Source: Paenibacillus sp. FSL R7-0337 (lineage in GTDB: Bacteria; Bacillota; Bacilli; Paenibacillales; Paenibacillaceae). Taken from it: a stretch of DNA of 64,000 nt. The first letter of the stretch is position 1, and each line of letters opens with the position of its first letter. Where the stretch lies: the NCBI RefSeq assembly GCF_037969875.1, contig NZ_CP150218.1, positions 4,774,001-4,838,000 of the forward strand. Direction: 5' to 3'. Under the pieces are notes generated by a model, which did not search any database, was not told the origin of the DNA, and was given only the letters and a program-made list of their open reading frames with translations. The position numbers were made by a program, and so were the translations under genes. Below, piece by piece: positions 14,887 to 24,505 of this stretch.

Positions 14887-14997
14887 CGTTAAGATCTCCC
14901 CTAATAAAACGACATTATAGAAATGATGTTGTCTATCCAACGGTTTATGGTTATTGATGATTGCGTACCATTCGGTTGGTATTATAACATATAAATG

Positions 14998-15009
14998 CAA
15001 CAAGTGTTG
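14998..15009. promoter_or_regulatory. Candidate TetR operator
   Basis: CAACAAGTGTTG is a perfect dyad in the TetR-nitroreductase divergent gap. Confidence 0.45.
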
Positions 15010-15076
15010 TTCAAACTACTAATGTTGTATTGAAACAAAAAGCAGAATGCTGCTTTTCCAAAAGGAGGAGAGAACC

Positions 15077-15739
15077 ATGTCGGTTTCACAGCCATCACTA
15101 ACGATGGAGCACCAACTTTTTTTTGATGTTATTGGAGAACGCCGGTCGGTTCGTAGCTATGATCCCGAGATCAAGATTTCGCGGGAGGAATTGACCGACA
15201 TGTTGCGGCAAGCCACGCTGGCTCCTTCAGCCGCTAACCTGCAGCCGTGGCGTTTTCTCGTTATCGACTCGCCGGAGCTGAAGCAGAAGCTGCTTCCGAT
15301 CGCATTCAATCAACAGCAAGTGGTCGAGGCTTCGGCTGTCGTTGCGGTACTCGGAGATTTGGAGTGTTATACATTGGCCGAGAAAATTTACGGAATGGCT
15401 GTCGAAGCGGGTTACATGCCTGAAGAAACGGCTAAATCGTTCGTGGAACGCTATACCGGGATGTATTCGAGCATGCCGCCCGAGGCCATCCACGAAAAAG
15501 TTTATACCGACGGCGGGTTAGTATCGATGCAACTCATGCTTGTCGCCCGCGCTAAAGGCTACGACACGGTGTCGATGGGCGGTTACGACAAACAAAAGTT
15601 CATGGAAGCTTTCCGAATATCAGAACGCTACGTTCCGATTATGCTGATCGCCATCGGCAAGGCGGCGAAGCCCGGTCATCCGACGGTGAGGCTGGCAGTC
15701 GATGATGTGGTTTTCTTTAACGAAATGCCTAAGGAATAA
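15077..15739 (+). CDS. Nitroreductase-family flavoprotein
   Basis: The 220-residue protein has the NfsB-like FMN-binding pattern: ERRSVRSYDPE near the start, then LRQATLAPSAANLQPWRFLV, and a C-terminal GYDTVSMGGYDKQ...PIMLIAIGKAAKPG. These cytoplasmic flavoproteins reduce nitroaromatics, quinones or similar compounds with NAD(P)H. AAAGGAGGAGAG precedes ATG 15077. The gene is intact, ends in a strong terminator, and is paired with the TetR gene as a self-contained stress-response cassette. Confidence 0.92.
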   Translation: MSVSQPSLTMEHQLFFDVIGERRSVRSYDPEIKISREELTDMLRQATLAPSAANLQPWRFLVIDSPELKQKLLPIAFNQQQVVEASAVVAVLGDLECYTLAEKIYGMAVEAGYMPEETAKSFVERYTGMYSSMPPEAIHEKVYTDGGLVSMQLMLVARAKGYDTVSMGGYDKQKFMEAFRISERYVPIMLIAIGKAAKPGHPTVRLAVDDVVFFNEMPKE

Positions 15740-15745
15740 ATAAAT

Positions 15746-15795
15746 GTAAAAGACCTTGGCGTCCGCATAAACAACGGCGAGCTAAGGTCTTTTAC
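15746..15795 (+). terminator. Terminator after the nitroreductase gene
   Basis: GTAAAAGACCTTGGC pairs with GCTAAGGTCTTTTAC across a 20-nt loop; A- and T-runs on both sides allow either direction. Confidence 0.8.
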
Positions 15796-16381
15796 AGGTT
15801 CTACGCATCAGATATTAGCAGGATGGTGCTAGATTCGATTTGTGTCTTTTTTGTTCTGTCTACTTAACAGGTTTATGACCACAAATCGTCCATATCGCCG
15901 ATAACTCCTTAGCAACAGCTTTATTATTGGCTTTGAATGCTTTCAATTGAGGCTGCACGGGCAGGCTAGCACGGCAAATACTTTGCTGTCGTAACCAGAG
16001 AAGTAGGAGCACTCGCGGTGCAAGCAGCTGATTCAGCGAAGCAAGTCACTACACTAATCGGCATACTTTGCTGTTGTAAAGGGTAAATAAGGGGTTTTGA
16101 TTATTATTTACCTAAAAAGGGAGTTGTAATATGTGACAAAAGTCGTTAAGTGAATATTAAAGGCTCCAGAGCTAATGACTGATCATTACAATAAAAAAGT
16201 GGAATTTTGATTTTGAAATGATAGTGAGCACCACCCATTCTTGTATGTTCCAAAAAGCATGCTTTTTGAGACAACGGAATAACTGGTTATAGTTCGTTTC
16301 AAAAGACCATAAAATCAGTTTTGGAACGTCTCAGTGATTCAAGGGATCATTTGAGACGTTTTTCTATTAGGAGGGGTCCCA
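15796..16381. other. Gap with gene debris and hairpins, no intact gene
   Basis: A minus-strand frame around 15863-15960 reads like the end of a lost gene (QLKAFKANNKAVAKELSAIW) but has no start. A 20-bp palindrome CAAAAAGCATGCTTTTTG lies near 16250. A terminator-like hairpin AACGTCTCA..TGAGACGTT with TTTTT lies at 16325-16365, just before the resolvase. Confidence 0.45.
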
Positions 16382-16990
16382 TTGAAGATCGCATATGGAA
16401 GAGTTTCAACCAAAGAGCAAAATGTAGAGCGGCAGCTTTTAAAGTTTCGGGAATTAGGAATAGAGGAGCGGTTTGTTTTTGTTGATAAGCAAAGCGGCAA
16501 AGATTTTAAACGTCCGCGCTATCAGGCAATGCGGCTCATGCTGCGGGAAGGTGATTTGGTTTATGTGGATGCTCTGGACCGGCTGGGCCGGGACTATGAC
16601 GGCATCATTGCAGAGTGGAAGTATATCACGCGAGAGATCGGCGCGGACATTGTATGTTTGGATAACGAAATACTATTCGATTCCCGAAAGTTTAAGACCA
16701 TGGGAGACTTCGGAAAGGTTATGGAGGATCAGTTTCTTAGCCTCCTGGCATACGTGGCGGAACAGGAACGGAAGAAGAACCGATCAAGGCAGGCAGAAGG
16801 CATTGAGGTAGCCCGGACGGAAGGGGTTACTTTTGGCCGACCCAAACATGAGATTGATAATACATTCATTGAAGTATATGATGCGTGGAAATCCGGCGAG
16901 TTTACTGCAATGGAAGCGATGAGCAGGATCGGCATGAAGAAGCCTACATTTTATCGTAGAGTGAAAGAATATGAAAGTAATCTTGAATAA
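16382..16990 (+). CDS. Serine recombinase, resolvase/invertase type
   Basis: The 202-residue protein has a resolvase catalytic domain: MKIAYGRVSTKEQN with the nucleophilic Ser at residue 9, DKQSGKDFKRPRYQAM, LVYVDALDRLGRDYD, and FLSLLAYVAEQERKKNRSRQAEGI. A Hin-type helix-turn-helix closes it (AMEAMSRIGMKKPTFYRRVKE). The TTG start follows AGGAGGGG. Such enzymes resolve cointegrates or invert short segments. No Tn3-type transposase is nearby, so it may be a stand-alone resolvase of the ICE or a relic of a transposon. It precedes the DNA methyltransferase by 73 bp. Confidence 0.9.
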   Translation: MKIAYGRVSTKEQNVERQLLKFRELGIEERFVFVDKQSGKDFKRPRYQAMRLMLREGDLVYVDALDRLGRDYDGIIAEWKYITREIGADIVCLDNEILFDSRKFKTMGDFGKVMEDQFLSLLAYVAEQERKKNRSRQAEGIEVARTEGVTFGRPKHEIDNTFIEVYDAWKSGEFTAMEAMSRIGMKKPTFYRRVKEYESNLE

Positions 16991-17063
16991 TAATAATGGG
17001 AACTTACGTTCCTGTTAATCCGTATATAACCATTGGAACCATTACACCAAGGGAGGGCTTCAA

Positions 17064-17735
17064 ATGTTATATTTGGATAGCTGTATAGAAGGGGCTCAAA
17101 AAGTAATTGCAGATGAAACTGTAGATTTAGTAATTGCCGACCCGCCGTATAATTTAAAATTTAGAGGAACGACTCAAACCAAGAATAAGAAACCCCGTTT
17201 TCAGATTTTCCCCAATGATAACTTGCCGTTTCCGGACTACCGCAGATTTTGTCTTGCTTGGCTCAAACAAGCCTATCGCATTTTGAAACCAGGTAGTCAT
17301 GTCTACATTTTTATCGATTGGCGTACATATCCGGATATGGCTCGCTGGCTTAAGATTACCGGGTTTACGATCAAAAACTGTATTGTATGGGACAAGAAGA
17401 ATATGGGCATGGGATGGCAATATCGTTACCAACATGAATTTATCATAATGGCAGTCAAAGGTACGAAGAACGTTCGACGGATACGCACTCGGAATCAAAC
17501 AGATATATGGCAGATCCCACGCATTCCAGGGAATCAAACCATTCATCCTACTGAGAAGCCGATAGATATGATGAAGCGGATCATTGAGAACAGTAGTGAG
17601 GAAGGCGAATATGTTGTTGATTTCTTTGCAGGCAGCGGAGTGGTACCGGATGCTGCAGAAACCCTGAATCGCCGTTGGGATGCTTTTGAGATAGACCCGA
17701 CTTGGTTTTCGATTTCAACAAATCGTTTAAAGTGA
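17064..17735 (+). CDS. Orphan DNA methyltransferase (beta-class, N6-adenine or N4-cytosine)
   Basis: The 223-residue protein has motif IV DPPYNLKF near residue 30 and motif I FAGSGVVPDAAE near residue 190. This order defines beta-class amino-methyltransferases. HPTEKPIDMM precedes motif I as expected. It would transfer a methyl group from S-adenosylmethionine to adenine or cytosine in a short target. AAGGGAGGG precedes the ATG. No restriction endonuclease is adjacent, so it may protect the ICE from host restriction or alter gene expression. It lies directly beside an ISL3 remnant. Confidence 0.9.
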   Translation: MLYLDSCIEGAQKVIADETVDLVIADPPYNLKFRGTTQTKNKKPRFQIFPNDNLPFPDYRRFCLAWLKQAYRILKPGSHVYIFIDWRTYPDMARWLKITGFTIKNCIVWDKKNMGMGWQYRYQHEFIIMAVKGTKNVRRIRTRNQTDIWQIPRIPGNQTIHPTEKPIDMMKRIIENSSEEGEYVVDFFAGSGVVPDAAETLNRRWDAFEIDPTWFSISTNRLK

Positions 17736-17824
17736 GGCTTACATATAAAAGAGACATGCAATAAATAATTCCTTTCAGTTTTAGCTAAGCGGAAAGATTA
17801 TTTTAAATTATAAAAATATATTAA

Positions 17825-18584
17825 GGCTCAAACTAAAAATCAGTGGTTGAACTTTTCAAACAGATAAGCGTTGCCGGTTGCATTCGATTAGAATACCGGC
17901 TGTGTAACAAAGACGATTGCGAGTGAAATAATGTCTTCGCTGATAGGATTTAATGCGATTATGGCGGCCTTCTACCGTAGCATTCGTCCACCGACAACGA
18001 TGGTAGTTTATGGTTTCATTTTGCCAGTTACGCATCGTTTTCAAGGTGCGTTGAACGGCTTCATGCTCCATCTGTTCGCCTTGCTGAAGCCAACGGTGAA
18101 AGCTTTGGGTGGCGATTTGAACATTCGGCGAGTACTCATACCAGCGGGAAAAGGCTTCTTTCCATTCCCAAACCTCCCGTAGCAAAGGAGAGAAGGCAAG
18201 CAGGGTGTTTAGCTGGATCTTGTTCTTTTCAGAAAGACGGTCAACTGGAGGGTTCAGCAACCGATGATCCCTTTTTAAAATCCCTTTGGCCTGGGGCGAA
18301 AGCGTAAGCTGTACGGACTTACGAACAGCTTGGACACTCTCAATGACATAGCCGTGTACGTGAAAGTGGTCGGCAATGCGAATCGCGTCCGGAAAACATT
18401 CATTAATCCACGTGTGATACATCTGAGCCAAATCCATGACAACAGCTTTAGGCTTCAGCGCAAGAAAGTCAGGGTGCGTACGAGCATACGCACGTAAATC
18501 CGCCAGTTTGCGTCCAGCCAGTACATCTAGCAGGGTTTCTCCCCGAAGTTTATGGATGCCCGTATTGTACGTATGTCCTTTTTA
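17825..18584 (-). mobile_element. ISL3-family element remnant, copy 1
   Basis: The right end begins GGCTCAAACTAAAAATCAGT. The minus-strand frame encodes the C-terminal transposase half: VVMDLAQMYHTWINECFPDA, ADHFHVHGYVIESVQAVRK, and TVEGRHNRIKSYQRRHYF. The sequence stops at about 18584, where the first catalytic aspartate region should follow, so the N-terminal half is missing. A nearly identical stretch lies at 25596-26360 in the same orientation. Confidence 0.9.
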
Positions 18585-18884
18585 AAAATAAAGTAGCTCA
18601 TTGATATACTGGATAGGCATCTGTCATTTCCTTAGTTGTTGTTGGGTAGGACTTACAACAATACAGGATTGGCAGATGTTTTTCCATTTCTATCCTTGAA
18701 TTTATTTTTTAAACCACTATTTTCGGTTTAGAGTCTATTATATTAACAATATATTACATCAATCGACATAATAATCTAAATTTAATCTTTTTATCATGTT
18801 AATCTATTACTTCCTAACTATTGGATTTATAGAAAAAACAATGTACTGTATATAATATACCAAATAAGGGAGATGTTGAAATAA

Positions 18885-19670
18885 ATGAAGAAGGCAATTT
18901 CCATTATGTTTCTTGTTTTGGCTATTTTCACCACATCCATTTCCACCTCAATTTCTTCAGCAGAAAGTACGACCAGTAATGCGTCTTCAAAGGTAGAGAG
19001 AACTAATTTTCAATGGGTAGTGAATGACGATTTAAGTAACTACGAATACACTTACGAAGAAGAAGGGATTTCCTACCGGATTGTAGAGAGTATTAATTTA
19101 GAAACGATGACGGATGTTTCAAGTGATATTTACGTAAAAGAAAATGGTGAATATGTATTAAGTTCTAAGGTTTCTACAAAATTATTGGATGATAATAATG
19201 TACTTATTTCTACTACAAAAGATGGTGTTATCACAACTGAAACGATACCTGTTGAAAGTGTAGACTCCTCCGCCCCCAATATAACTGAAGGAGTAAACAA
19301 TGCTGCTTCCAATAAAATCTCACTATTAGCTGGTAATACTGATCTAACAGATTGGACTTTCCAAACCATCACAAGAGGATCTAACATTGCAGCGAAACTT
19401 ACCGTTGCTGCTATAGTAGTTGTTCTCAATCATTATTTTCCATATTTACCGGTAAAGGTGATTACAACTGTATCAGGTGCCTATTATGCGCTAGGCACTC
19501 CAACTGTTTATTGGCAAAAGCAGTGGTACTATAGATATACCTTAACTAGTCCTCCGTTGCCGCGGGCAGAACGTGTATTCACCTATTTCTACACCAATTC
19601 TAGCTACACTGATTATGTTTACGACTCTCCTGTAATGCAAGAGACATATGCTCCAGGTTGGGGGCCATAA
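18885..19670 (+). CDS. Secreted protein of unknown function
   Basis: The 261-residue protein begins with a signal peptide (MKKAISIMFLVLAIFTTSIS..., cleavage near SSAES). The mature part is acidic and beta-rich. It has a hydrophobic stretch at about 167-200 (KLTVAAIVVVLNHYFPYLPV) and an aromatic C-terminus (QKQWYYRYTL, VFTYFYTNSSYTDYVYDS). AAGGGAGATG precedes the ATG and TATAAT lies about 30 bp upstream. A strong terminator follows, so it is a single-gene unit between two insertion sequences. The hydrophobic stretch with aromatic tail could suit a surface or membrane-active protein. I do not recognise the family. Confidence 0.8.
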   Translation: MKKAISIMFLVLAIFTTSISTSISSAESTTSNASSKVERTNFQWVVNDDLSNYEYTYEEEGISYRIVESINLETMTDVSSDIYVKENGEYVLSSKVSTKLLDDNNVLISTTKDGVITTETIPVESVDSSAPNITEGVNNAASNKISLLAGNTDLTDWTFQTITRGSNIAAKLTVAAIVVVLNHYFPYLPVKVITTVSGAYYALGTPTVYWQKQWYYRYTLTSPPLPRAERVFTYFYTNSSYTDYVYDSPVMQETYAPGWGP

Positions 19671-19715
19671 GTTAAAATTCAGTAGTACAAATGTACTCGT
19701 GTTGTGCAAATGAAT

Positions 19716-19756
19716 AAAAACTGACACGCATTTCGGGTGTCAGTTTTTATTTTTTT
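19716..19756 (+). terminator. Terminator of the secreted-protein gene
   Basis: AAAAACTGACAC / GTGTCAGTTTTT with a 9-nt loop and a long T-run. Confidence 0.9.
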
Positions 19757-19812
19757 ATTGTAGCGTGCCCAGCCAAGCACGCATCATCTAGCCGGTGAAA
19801 GTCCGGTCGTGG
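19757..19812 (+). other. Possible group II intron 5' fragment cut by IS66
   Basis: GTGCCCAGCCAAGCACGC followed by CCGGTGAAAGTCCGG resembles the opening of domain I of some bacterial group II introns. It ends at the IS66 terminal repeat. Short and uncertain. Confidence 0.3.
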
Positions 19813-19931
19813 GTAAGCGTCAAACAAGAAGGTGTATTCCAATCCAATCTAGACTTTAAGACAATTCCGTTAGAGTAAGTCGTTGGAGTTTTTCGACTCT
19901 ACTCGAAAAACTCTAGTGGGAGGATGTCCAA

Positions 19932-20303
19932 TTGCAAACTTTAGAGATTAGGAATCGCTATCGACTTCAGCAGTGGACGGAGATCATTCGTGATTGCCGT
20001 TCCAGTGGTCAGACCGTGGTTCGTTGGTGTGCCGATCACGAAGTTAGTGTGAAAAGCTATTACTACTGGCTTCGGAAAATTCGTGAAGCCGCGTGTGAAT
20101 CTCTCCCCGCCTTCTCATCCCCGAATGAACCAACTCTCGTACCGGTCCATCCATCTTTGCGGACGAACGCTCCTCGTTCCGAAGCGAGTCATGAACAAGC
20201 GGCGATCATCCTTCGTACGGATGCCGTTACGATTGAAATTCATCCGCATGCGTCTACCGCACTTCTCGAACAGACGCTTCGCATCCTTCAGTATGTTCGG
20301 TGA
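19932..20303 (+). CDS. tnpA: IS66 TnpA (accessory protein)
   Basis: The 123-residue protein has the IS66 TnpA helix-turn-helix: WTEIIRDCRSSGQTVVRWCADHEV, then SVKSYYYWLRKI. The C-terminal end carries the strand-rich VTIEIHPHASTALLEQTLRI. The TTG start at 19932 follows GGGAGGATG. It overlaps tnpB by 11 bp, normal for IS66. The protein is intact and probably acts with TnpB in transposition. Confidence 0.88.
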   Translation: MQTLEIRNRYRLQQWTEIIRDCRSSGQTVVRWCADHEVSVKSYYYWLRKIREAACESLPAFSSPNEPTLVPVHPSLRTNAPRSEASHEQAAIILRTDAVTIEIHPHASTALLEQTLRILQYVR

Positions 20304-20664
20304 CATCTCGAAGGCCGATCAGCTGTATATCGCCTGTGGATATACGGATATGCGAAAATCCATTGACGGCCTGATTCACTTGGTGCAGCATCAGCTACAA
20401 TTGAACCCGTTTCAGAATCATTTGTTTCTGTTTTGCGGTCGCAAGCGTGATCGTATGAAAGCCTTGTACTGGGAAGGCGATGGATTCGTACTGTTGTACA
20501 AGCGATTGGAATCGGGTCAATACCAGTGGCCCATGGATGCCGAGGCCGTACGCTCGATCACGCCACAGGAGTTTCGATGGTTGCTGGAAGGACTGTCGCT
20601 CCATCAGCCGAAAGCGGTAAAAAAGCTTGCTTTCACCCCTTCTATGTGTCTGATGAAAATATAG
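20293..20664 (+). CDS. tnpB: IS66 TnpB (Orf2-like)
   Basis: From ATG 20293 the 123-residue protein shows the IS66 Orf2 signature: IACGYTDMRKSIDGLIHLVQ, LFLFCGRKRDRMKALYWEGD and GFVLLYKRLESGQYQWP. The usual C-terminus ends near QPKAVKK; here it runs on to LAFTPSMCLMKI, and the last bases are part of the first 20-bp repeat. This suggests the cassette insertion replaced the natural end of tnpB. Confidence 0.85.
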   Translation: MFGDISKADQLYIACGYTDMRKSIDGLIHLVQHQLQLNPFQNHLFLFCGRKRDRMKALYWEGDGFVLLYKRLESGQYQWPMDAEAVRSITPQEFRWLLEGLSLHQPKAVKKLAFTPSMCLMKI

Positions 20665-20798
20665 TATTAGACTGAATGTGCAGAGTACACGCGGCATTAC
20701 GCATTACATAACCGCTAGACCCCGAAAAATAAGTATTCGACTGATCCCCAAAATCAAACCAGCGGCAGCCATGGACGGAAAAATAAAGTCCTAGACTG
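20655..20798 (+). repeat. Left array of a 20-bp repeat (3 copies)
   Basis: The motif GAAAATAAAGTATTAGACTG and variants occur at 20655, 20724 and 20778 on the plus strand. The inverse array lies at 21861-21941 beyond the SDR gene. Confidence 0.75.
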
Positions 20799-20945
20799 CC
20801 ACTGGTTTAGTGAGCTATCGTACTCCGTTAACTCAATCAAGGATACAAACATACTTGCATGAAACACTCTTTTTCATCCCAAAAATGGGGTGGGACTGCA
20901 ATAGTGAAATGAACGTAAAGTGTGGGATTCATCTAATAAATTTAC

Positions 20946-21710
20946 TTACAGATGAGATCCACCGCTTGCATCGATCAATTGACCGGTTACCCAACGGCTG
21001 TCCGACGAAGCGAGAAAGGCAACAATATCCGCTACATCCTCGGGTTCTCCCCATCTGTTAAAGGTTGAAAGACCGGCCGCATATTTTTGCCCATTGGGAT
21101 CTTGCAACGTCCCGGCATTCATCTCTGTGTTAATAATGCCGGGCTGGATGGCGTTTACCGTAATATTGCGGCTACCCAGCTGTTTAGCCAGAAGATGCGT
21201 AAATGTGTCGATGGCCCCTTTCGACATGCTGTAGGCGAACACACTTGGAGACGCTACGCGCGTCACAAAGGATGAAATATTAATAATGCGCCCTCCGTCT
21301 TTTAGACGCGGTAAAGCTTGCTGGGTAACAAAAAGCTGTGCTTTGACGTTAACCTTCATCACCTCTTCAAAAGATTCTTCAGTTGTCTCATCTAGGCTAA
21401 CTATTTGACCGATTCCAGCATTGTTGACAAGAATATCGAATCCGCTACCGCCAGTACGTTCCCGAATGTCATCATCCAGTACCGCAAATAAATCATAAAT
21501 GCCATCGAGAGTGCTCAGGTCAGCGCCAATCGCGCACGCGTTACCTCCGCTTTGCTCGATCTGGTGAACGACTGCCTCCGCTTCATTTCGTCTTTTTCCA
21601 TAGTGCACGACGACAAATGCGCCCTCTTGTGCCAGACGCAATGCGATGCTGCGGCCAATTCCTCGGCTCGCTCCGGTTATTAAAGCGATTTTACCTTCCA
21701 ACTTACTCAT
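20946..21710 (-). CDS. Short-chain dehydrogenase/reductase (SDR), passenger gene
   Basis: The 254-residue protein is a classical SDR: cofactor motif TGASRGIG near residue 13, NNAG near 95, catalytic Ser in INISSF, and YSMSK near 160. The motif HYGKRR after strand 2 favours NADPH. The ATG at 21710 follows CAAGGAGATG. Substrate is unknown; the nearest relatives of this pattern are FabG-like 3-oxoacyl or aldehyde reductases. It lies inside an IS66 element, opposite to the transposase genes, between inverted arrays of a 20-bp repeat, and so appears to be a passenger. Confidence 0.9.
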   Translation of the reverse strand: MSKLEGKIALITGASRGIGRSIALRLAQEGAFVVVHYGKRRNEAEAVVHQIEQSGGNACAIGADLSTLDGIYDLFAVLDDDIRERTGGSGFDILVNNAGIGQIVSLDETTEESFEEVMKVNVKAQLFVTQQALPRLKDGGRIINISSFVTRVASPSVFAYSMSKGAIDTFTHLLAKQLGSRNITVNAIQPGIINTEMNAGTLQDPNGQKYAAGLSTFNRWGEPEDVADIVAFLASSDSRWVTGQLIDASGGSHL

Positions 21711-21860
21711 GTTTTCATCTCCTTGTCCGAATTCAAATATAATTTTATCACAGGACAATATTTGAAATGTTGCTCTCTTATTCGGTTACAAGGGGATGGC
21801 TACTGGTGGGTTTTTCCGTGGTTAATCTTAAACTATCCTGCCCGTTTAATGGCCCTTCGT

Positions 21861-21941
21861 CAGTCTAAGACTTTATTTTCTCAGTCTACAACTTTATTTT
21901 CCCAGTCTAATATTTTATTTTCAGTCTAATACTTTATTTTC
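21861..21941 (-). repeat. Right array of the 20-bp repeat (4 copies)
   Basis: CAGTCTAATACTTTATTTTC-type units start at 21861, 21882, 21903 and 21922, nearly continuous with 19-21 bp period. They are inverted relative to the left array. Confidence 0.8.
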
Positions 21942-22053
21942 TTCTGACACTATGTAAGCCGAAAAAGTGTCAAAAACCCTTGTAAAATCTGGATTCATGC
22001 CTGCTTTTATGGTATAATAATAGGTATAGAAGACAGTGAAGGAACAGTATCTC

Positions 22054-23589
22054 ATGAGCCCCTTGGAACAGCTGCAAAAGATGGAGAATCGCATCGGCGA
22101 CCTGTAAAAAGAGAATAAACGGCTACAGGAAACCGTACAATTTCTAACGCAGAAGCTGTACGGTAAAAGCTCCGAGAAAACAGCTTCCCTCCCAGTAGGG
22201 GTGGAGCAGCTGTCTTTATTTGATGAGCCAGAGACGGCAGCTTCACGCACTGCGCCGGAGCCGACCATCGAGCAAATTCAAAGCTACCAGCGAAAGAGGC
22301 GGGTAGGCGAACGAGCGGAGCTGCTTCAAGATCTTCCGCATGAAAAACAACTCTTTAAGGTTCAGGATCGTTGTTGCGACGTATGCCATAGTGAGCTTGT
22401 CTTGGTAGGCGAAGAGTTTGTTCGTACGGAAGTGGAGTTTATCCCTGCCCGCGTTCAAGCCATTGATATCTACAGAGAAACCTTAGAGTGCCGGACCTGT
22501 CGGATAGCGGACAAGCCTCAGATGAAAAAGGCGACCACTCCAGCACCGGTCATCCAGCATTCGTTAGCCTCCGCTTCCACCGTGGCCTGGGTGATGTACC
22601 AGAAGTTTGTGAACAGCATGCCGCTGTACCGTCAGGAGAAGGAATGGAAGAGCATCGGTCTGGATCTGAGCCGGGCCACAATGGCCAACTGGATGATCGC
22701 GACCACGAGAGACTGGCTGAAGCCACTGGTGAATCGACTGCATGAGCTGCTTGTACAAGAGCGATATCTGCATGCCGATGAGACACCCTTGCAGGTAATG
22801 AATGAGAAGGGTCGGAAGAACACGACCTCCTCCTACATGTGGATCTACAGCAGCGGTCAGCATAGTACGCATCCCATAAGGATCTTTGAATACCAGCCAG
22901 GACGAGGGGCGAGATACCCGCAAGCGTTCCTGAAAGGATTCAAGGGATATTTACATAGCGATGCCTACTCTGGATATGCGAATCTAGCAGGAACGATCTC
23001 TTGTCTATGCTGGGCACATCTTCGGCGTAAGTTTGTTGAGGCATTGCCACCGGAGGCGAAGAATCCGGAAGGGACCCTTTCCACGGATGGGGTAGCCTAC
23101 TGCAACAAGCTATTTGAGCTAGAGGCACAGCTTGCCTCACATCTCCCTGAAGAGCGAAAGGAACAACGTCTGGTGCAGGAAAAGCCTGTACTCGATGCTT
23201 TTTGGACGTGGGTAGAAACGGCCAAAGGTAAAGTTCTTCCCAAATCAAAGCTAGGCGAAGCTCTGAAGTATGCGCGTAACCATAAACAAGCGTTGATGAA
23301 TTATTTACAAGATGGGAACTGTGTGATCTCGAACAATCTAGCTGAGAACAGCATTCGCCCCTTTACGGTCGGTCGCAAAAATTGGTTGTTTAGCGGAAGT
23401 CCACGGGGTGCAGCCGCAAGTGCAGCGATCTACAGCATCGTAGAGACAGCAAAGGCAAATGGATTGAGCCCCTACAAATATCTAGTCTATCTGTTGCAAC
23501 AGTTACCGGCGGTTGCATTTCGTCAGCGGCCGGAGTTACTTGATGATTACCTTCCATGGAGTCCGGCAGTTAGGCAACATTGTACATAA
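22054..23589 (+). pseudogene. tnpC: IS66 transposase TnpC with an early stop codon
   Basis: The natural start ATG 22054 gives MSPLEQLQKMENRIGDL, then TAA at 22105-22107 where a CAA would continue KENKRLQETVQFLTQKLYGKS. The rest is open to 23589 and shows the zinc-finger CDVCHSELVL, the DDE region HADETPLQVM, LHSDAYSGYANL, WAHLRRKFVE and the C-terminal NSIRPFTVGRKNWLFSGS. Re-initiation at GTG 22201 could make a 462-residue protein lacking the first 49 residues. The single nonsense change suggests recent decay. Confidence 0.85.
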
Positions 23590-23681
23590 CGCAAAGCCTG
23601 TGGATCCTCATCATGAGCCATGGGTTTTTCTTTTTCAATACACCTGGTTATTAGACGCTTACGAAGAAAAAAGGAGGAGGG

Positions 23682-24505
23682 ATGGACGTGAAGAATCAGG
23701 AGAAGTGGAAGAAACGAGGAGTCATCCGGCAGATTCTAAAAGATCACTTTCATGGATTCATGGAAATGCACGGACATCATCTGCCCAAGGAACTTCACAG
23801 TAGCATCATAGAAACTGTAAATAAAGCGATACGCTGTGGTACGCGGGATATGGGCTATGCCAGATATGAGTGCAAGGGATGCACGGAGGGAACACCGGAA
23901 CCCGTGTTTATTTGCTTTACCTGTAAGAGCCGTTTTTGTCATGGATGCGGGAAGAAATATACGGTTGAATGGGCGGAAAAGCAGCAAGAACGAATCCTAA
24001 ATGTGCCGCATCGCCATATGGTGTTTACCGTGCCTCAAGAATTACGTACGGTGTTCTTTCAAGACCGAGGGATATTGAATGAACTCAGTACCCAAGTCGC
24101 CAAGGTCATTCAATATTATTACCGGCGGAAAAACAAGAGCAAGAAATACGAAGTAGGTGTCATTACAGTGATTCATACGTTTGGGCGTGATTTGAAATTC
24201 ACCCGCATAACCACGCGCTCATTACGGAAGGGGCGCTTGACCGGAATAAGGAGTGGAAGAAGGTAGAGTACATCTCGTATGAGTACTTGCGGAAATCGTG
24301 GCAGAAGCTGCTGCTTGATTTAATGCTGAAGTGGTATCCCGAAGAAGAACGAGTAAAGGGACTAGTGAATGAGTTATACCAACGCTATCCGCAAGGGTTT
24401 TATGTGAATGCAGAGCAGCGGATGAAGGATGCACGTGGAGCCGCAAAATACATAGGGCGTTACTTAGCGCGCCCGGCGATTGCGGAGTACCGGGTCGTGA
24501 GCTAG
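23682..24505 (+). pseudogene. IS91/IS801-type HUH transposase, frameshifted and truncated
   Basis: The N-terminal zinc-binding domain (CGTRDMGYARYECKGC, CFTCKSRFCHGCGKKY) and HRHMVFTVPQELRTVF are intact. A one-base deletion near 24200 shifts the frame just before the HUH motif (PHNHALITEGAL when restored). The frame 24287-24505 continues with KSWQKLLLDLML and KYIGRYLARPAI and then ends without the catalytic tyrosine region. The element is dead. Confidence 0.8.

Larger units (their letters stand above)
19813..23662 (+). mobile_element. IS66-family element carrying a passenger SDR gene
   Basis: Terminal repeats GTAAGCGTC..AGGTGTATT (19813) and the inverse ending GACGCTTAC (23662) bound tnpA, tnpB and tnpC. 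At 3.85 kb it is longer than usual because about 1.3 kb with an SDR gene and repeat arrays separates tnpB from tnpC. The flanking 8 bp do not match, so the present flanks were probably rearranged. Confidence 0.85.

Noticed and set aside
21861..21941. Possible CRISPR array
   Set aside because: The units abut with no spacers and are mirrored on the other side of the SDR gene.
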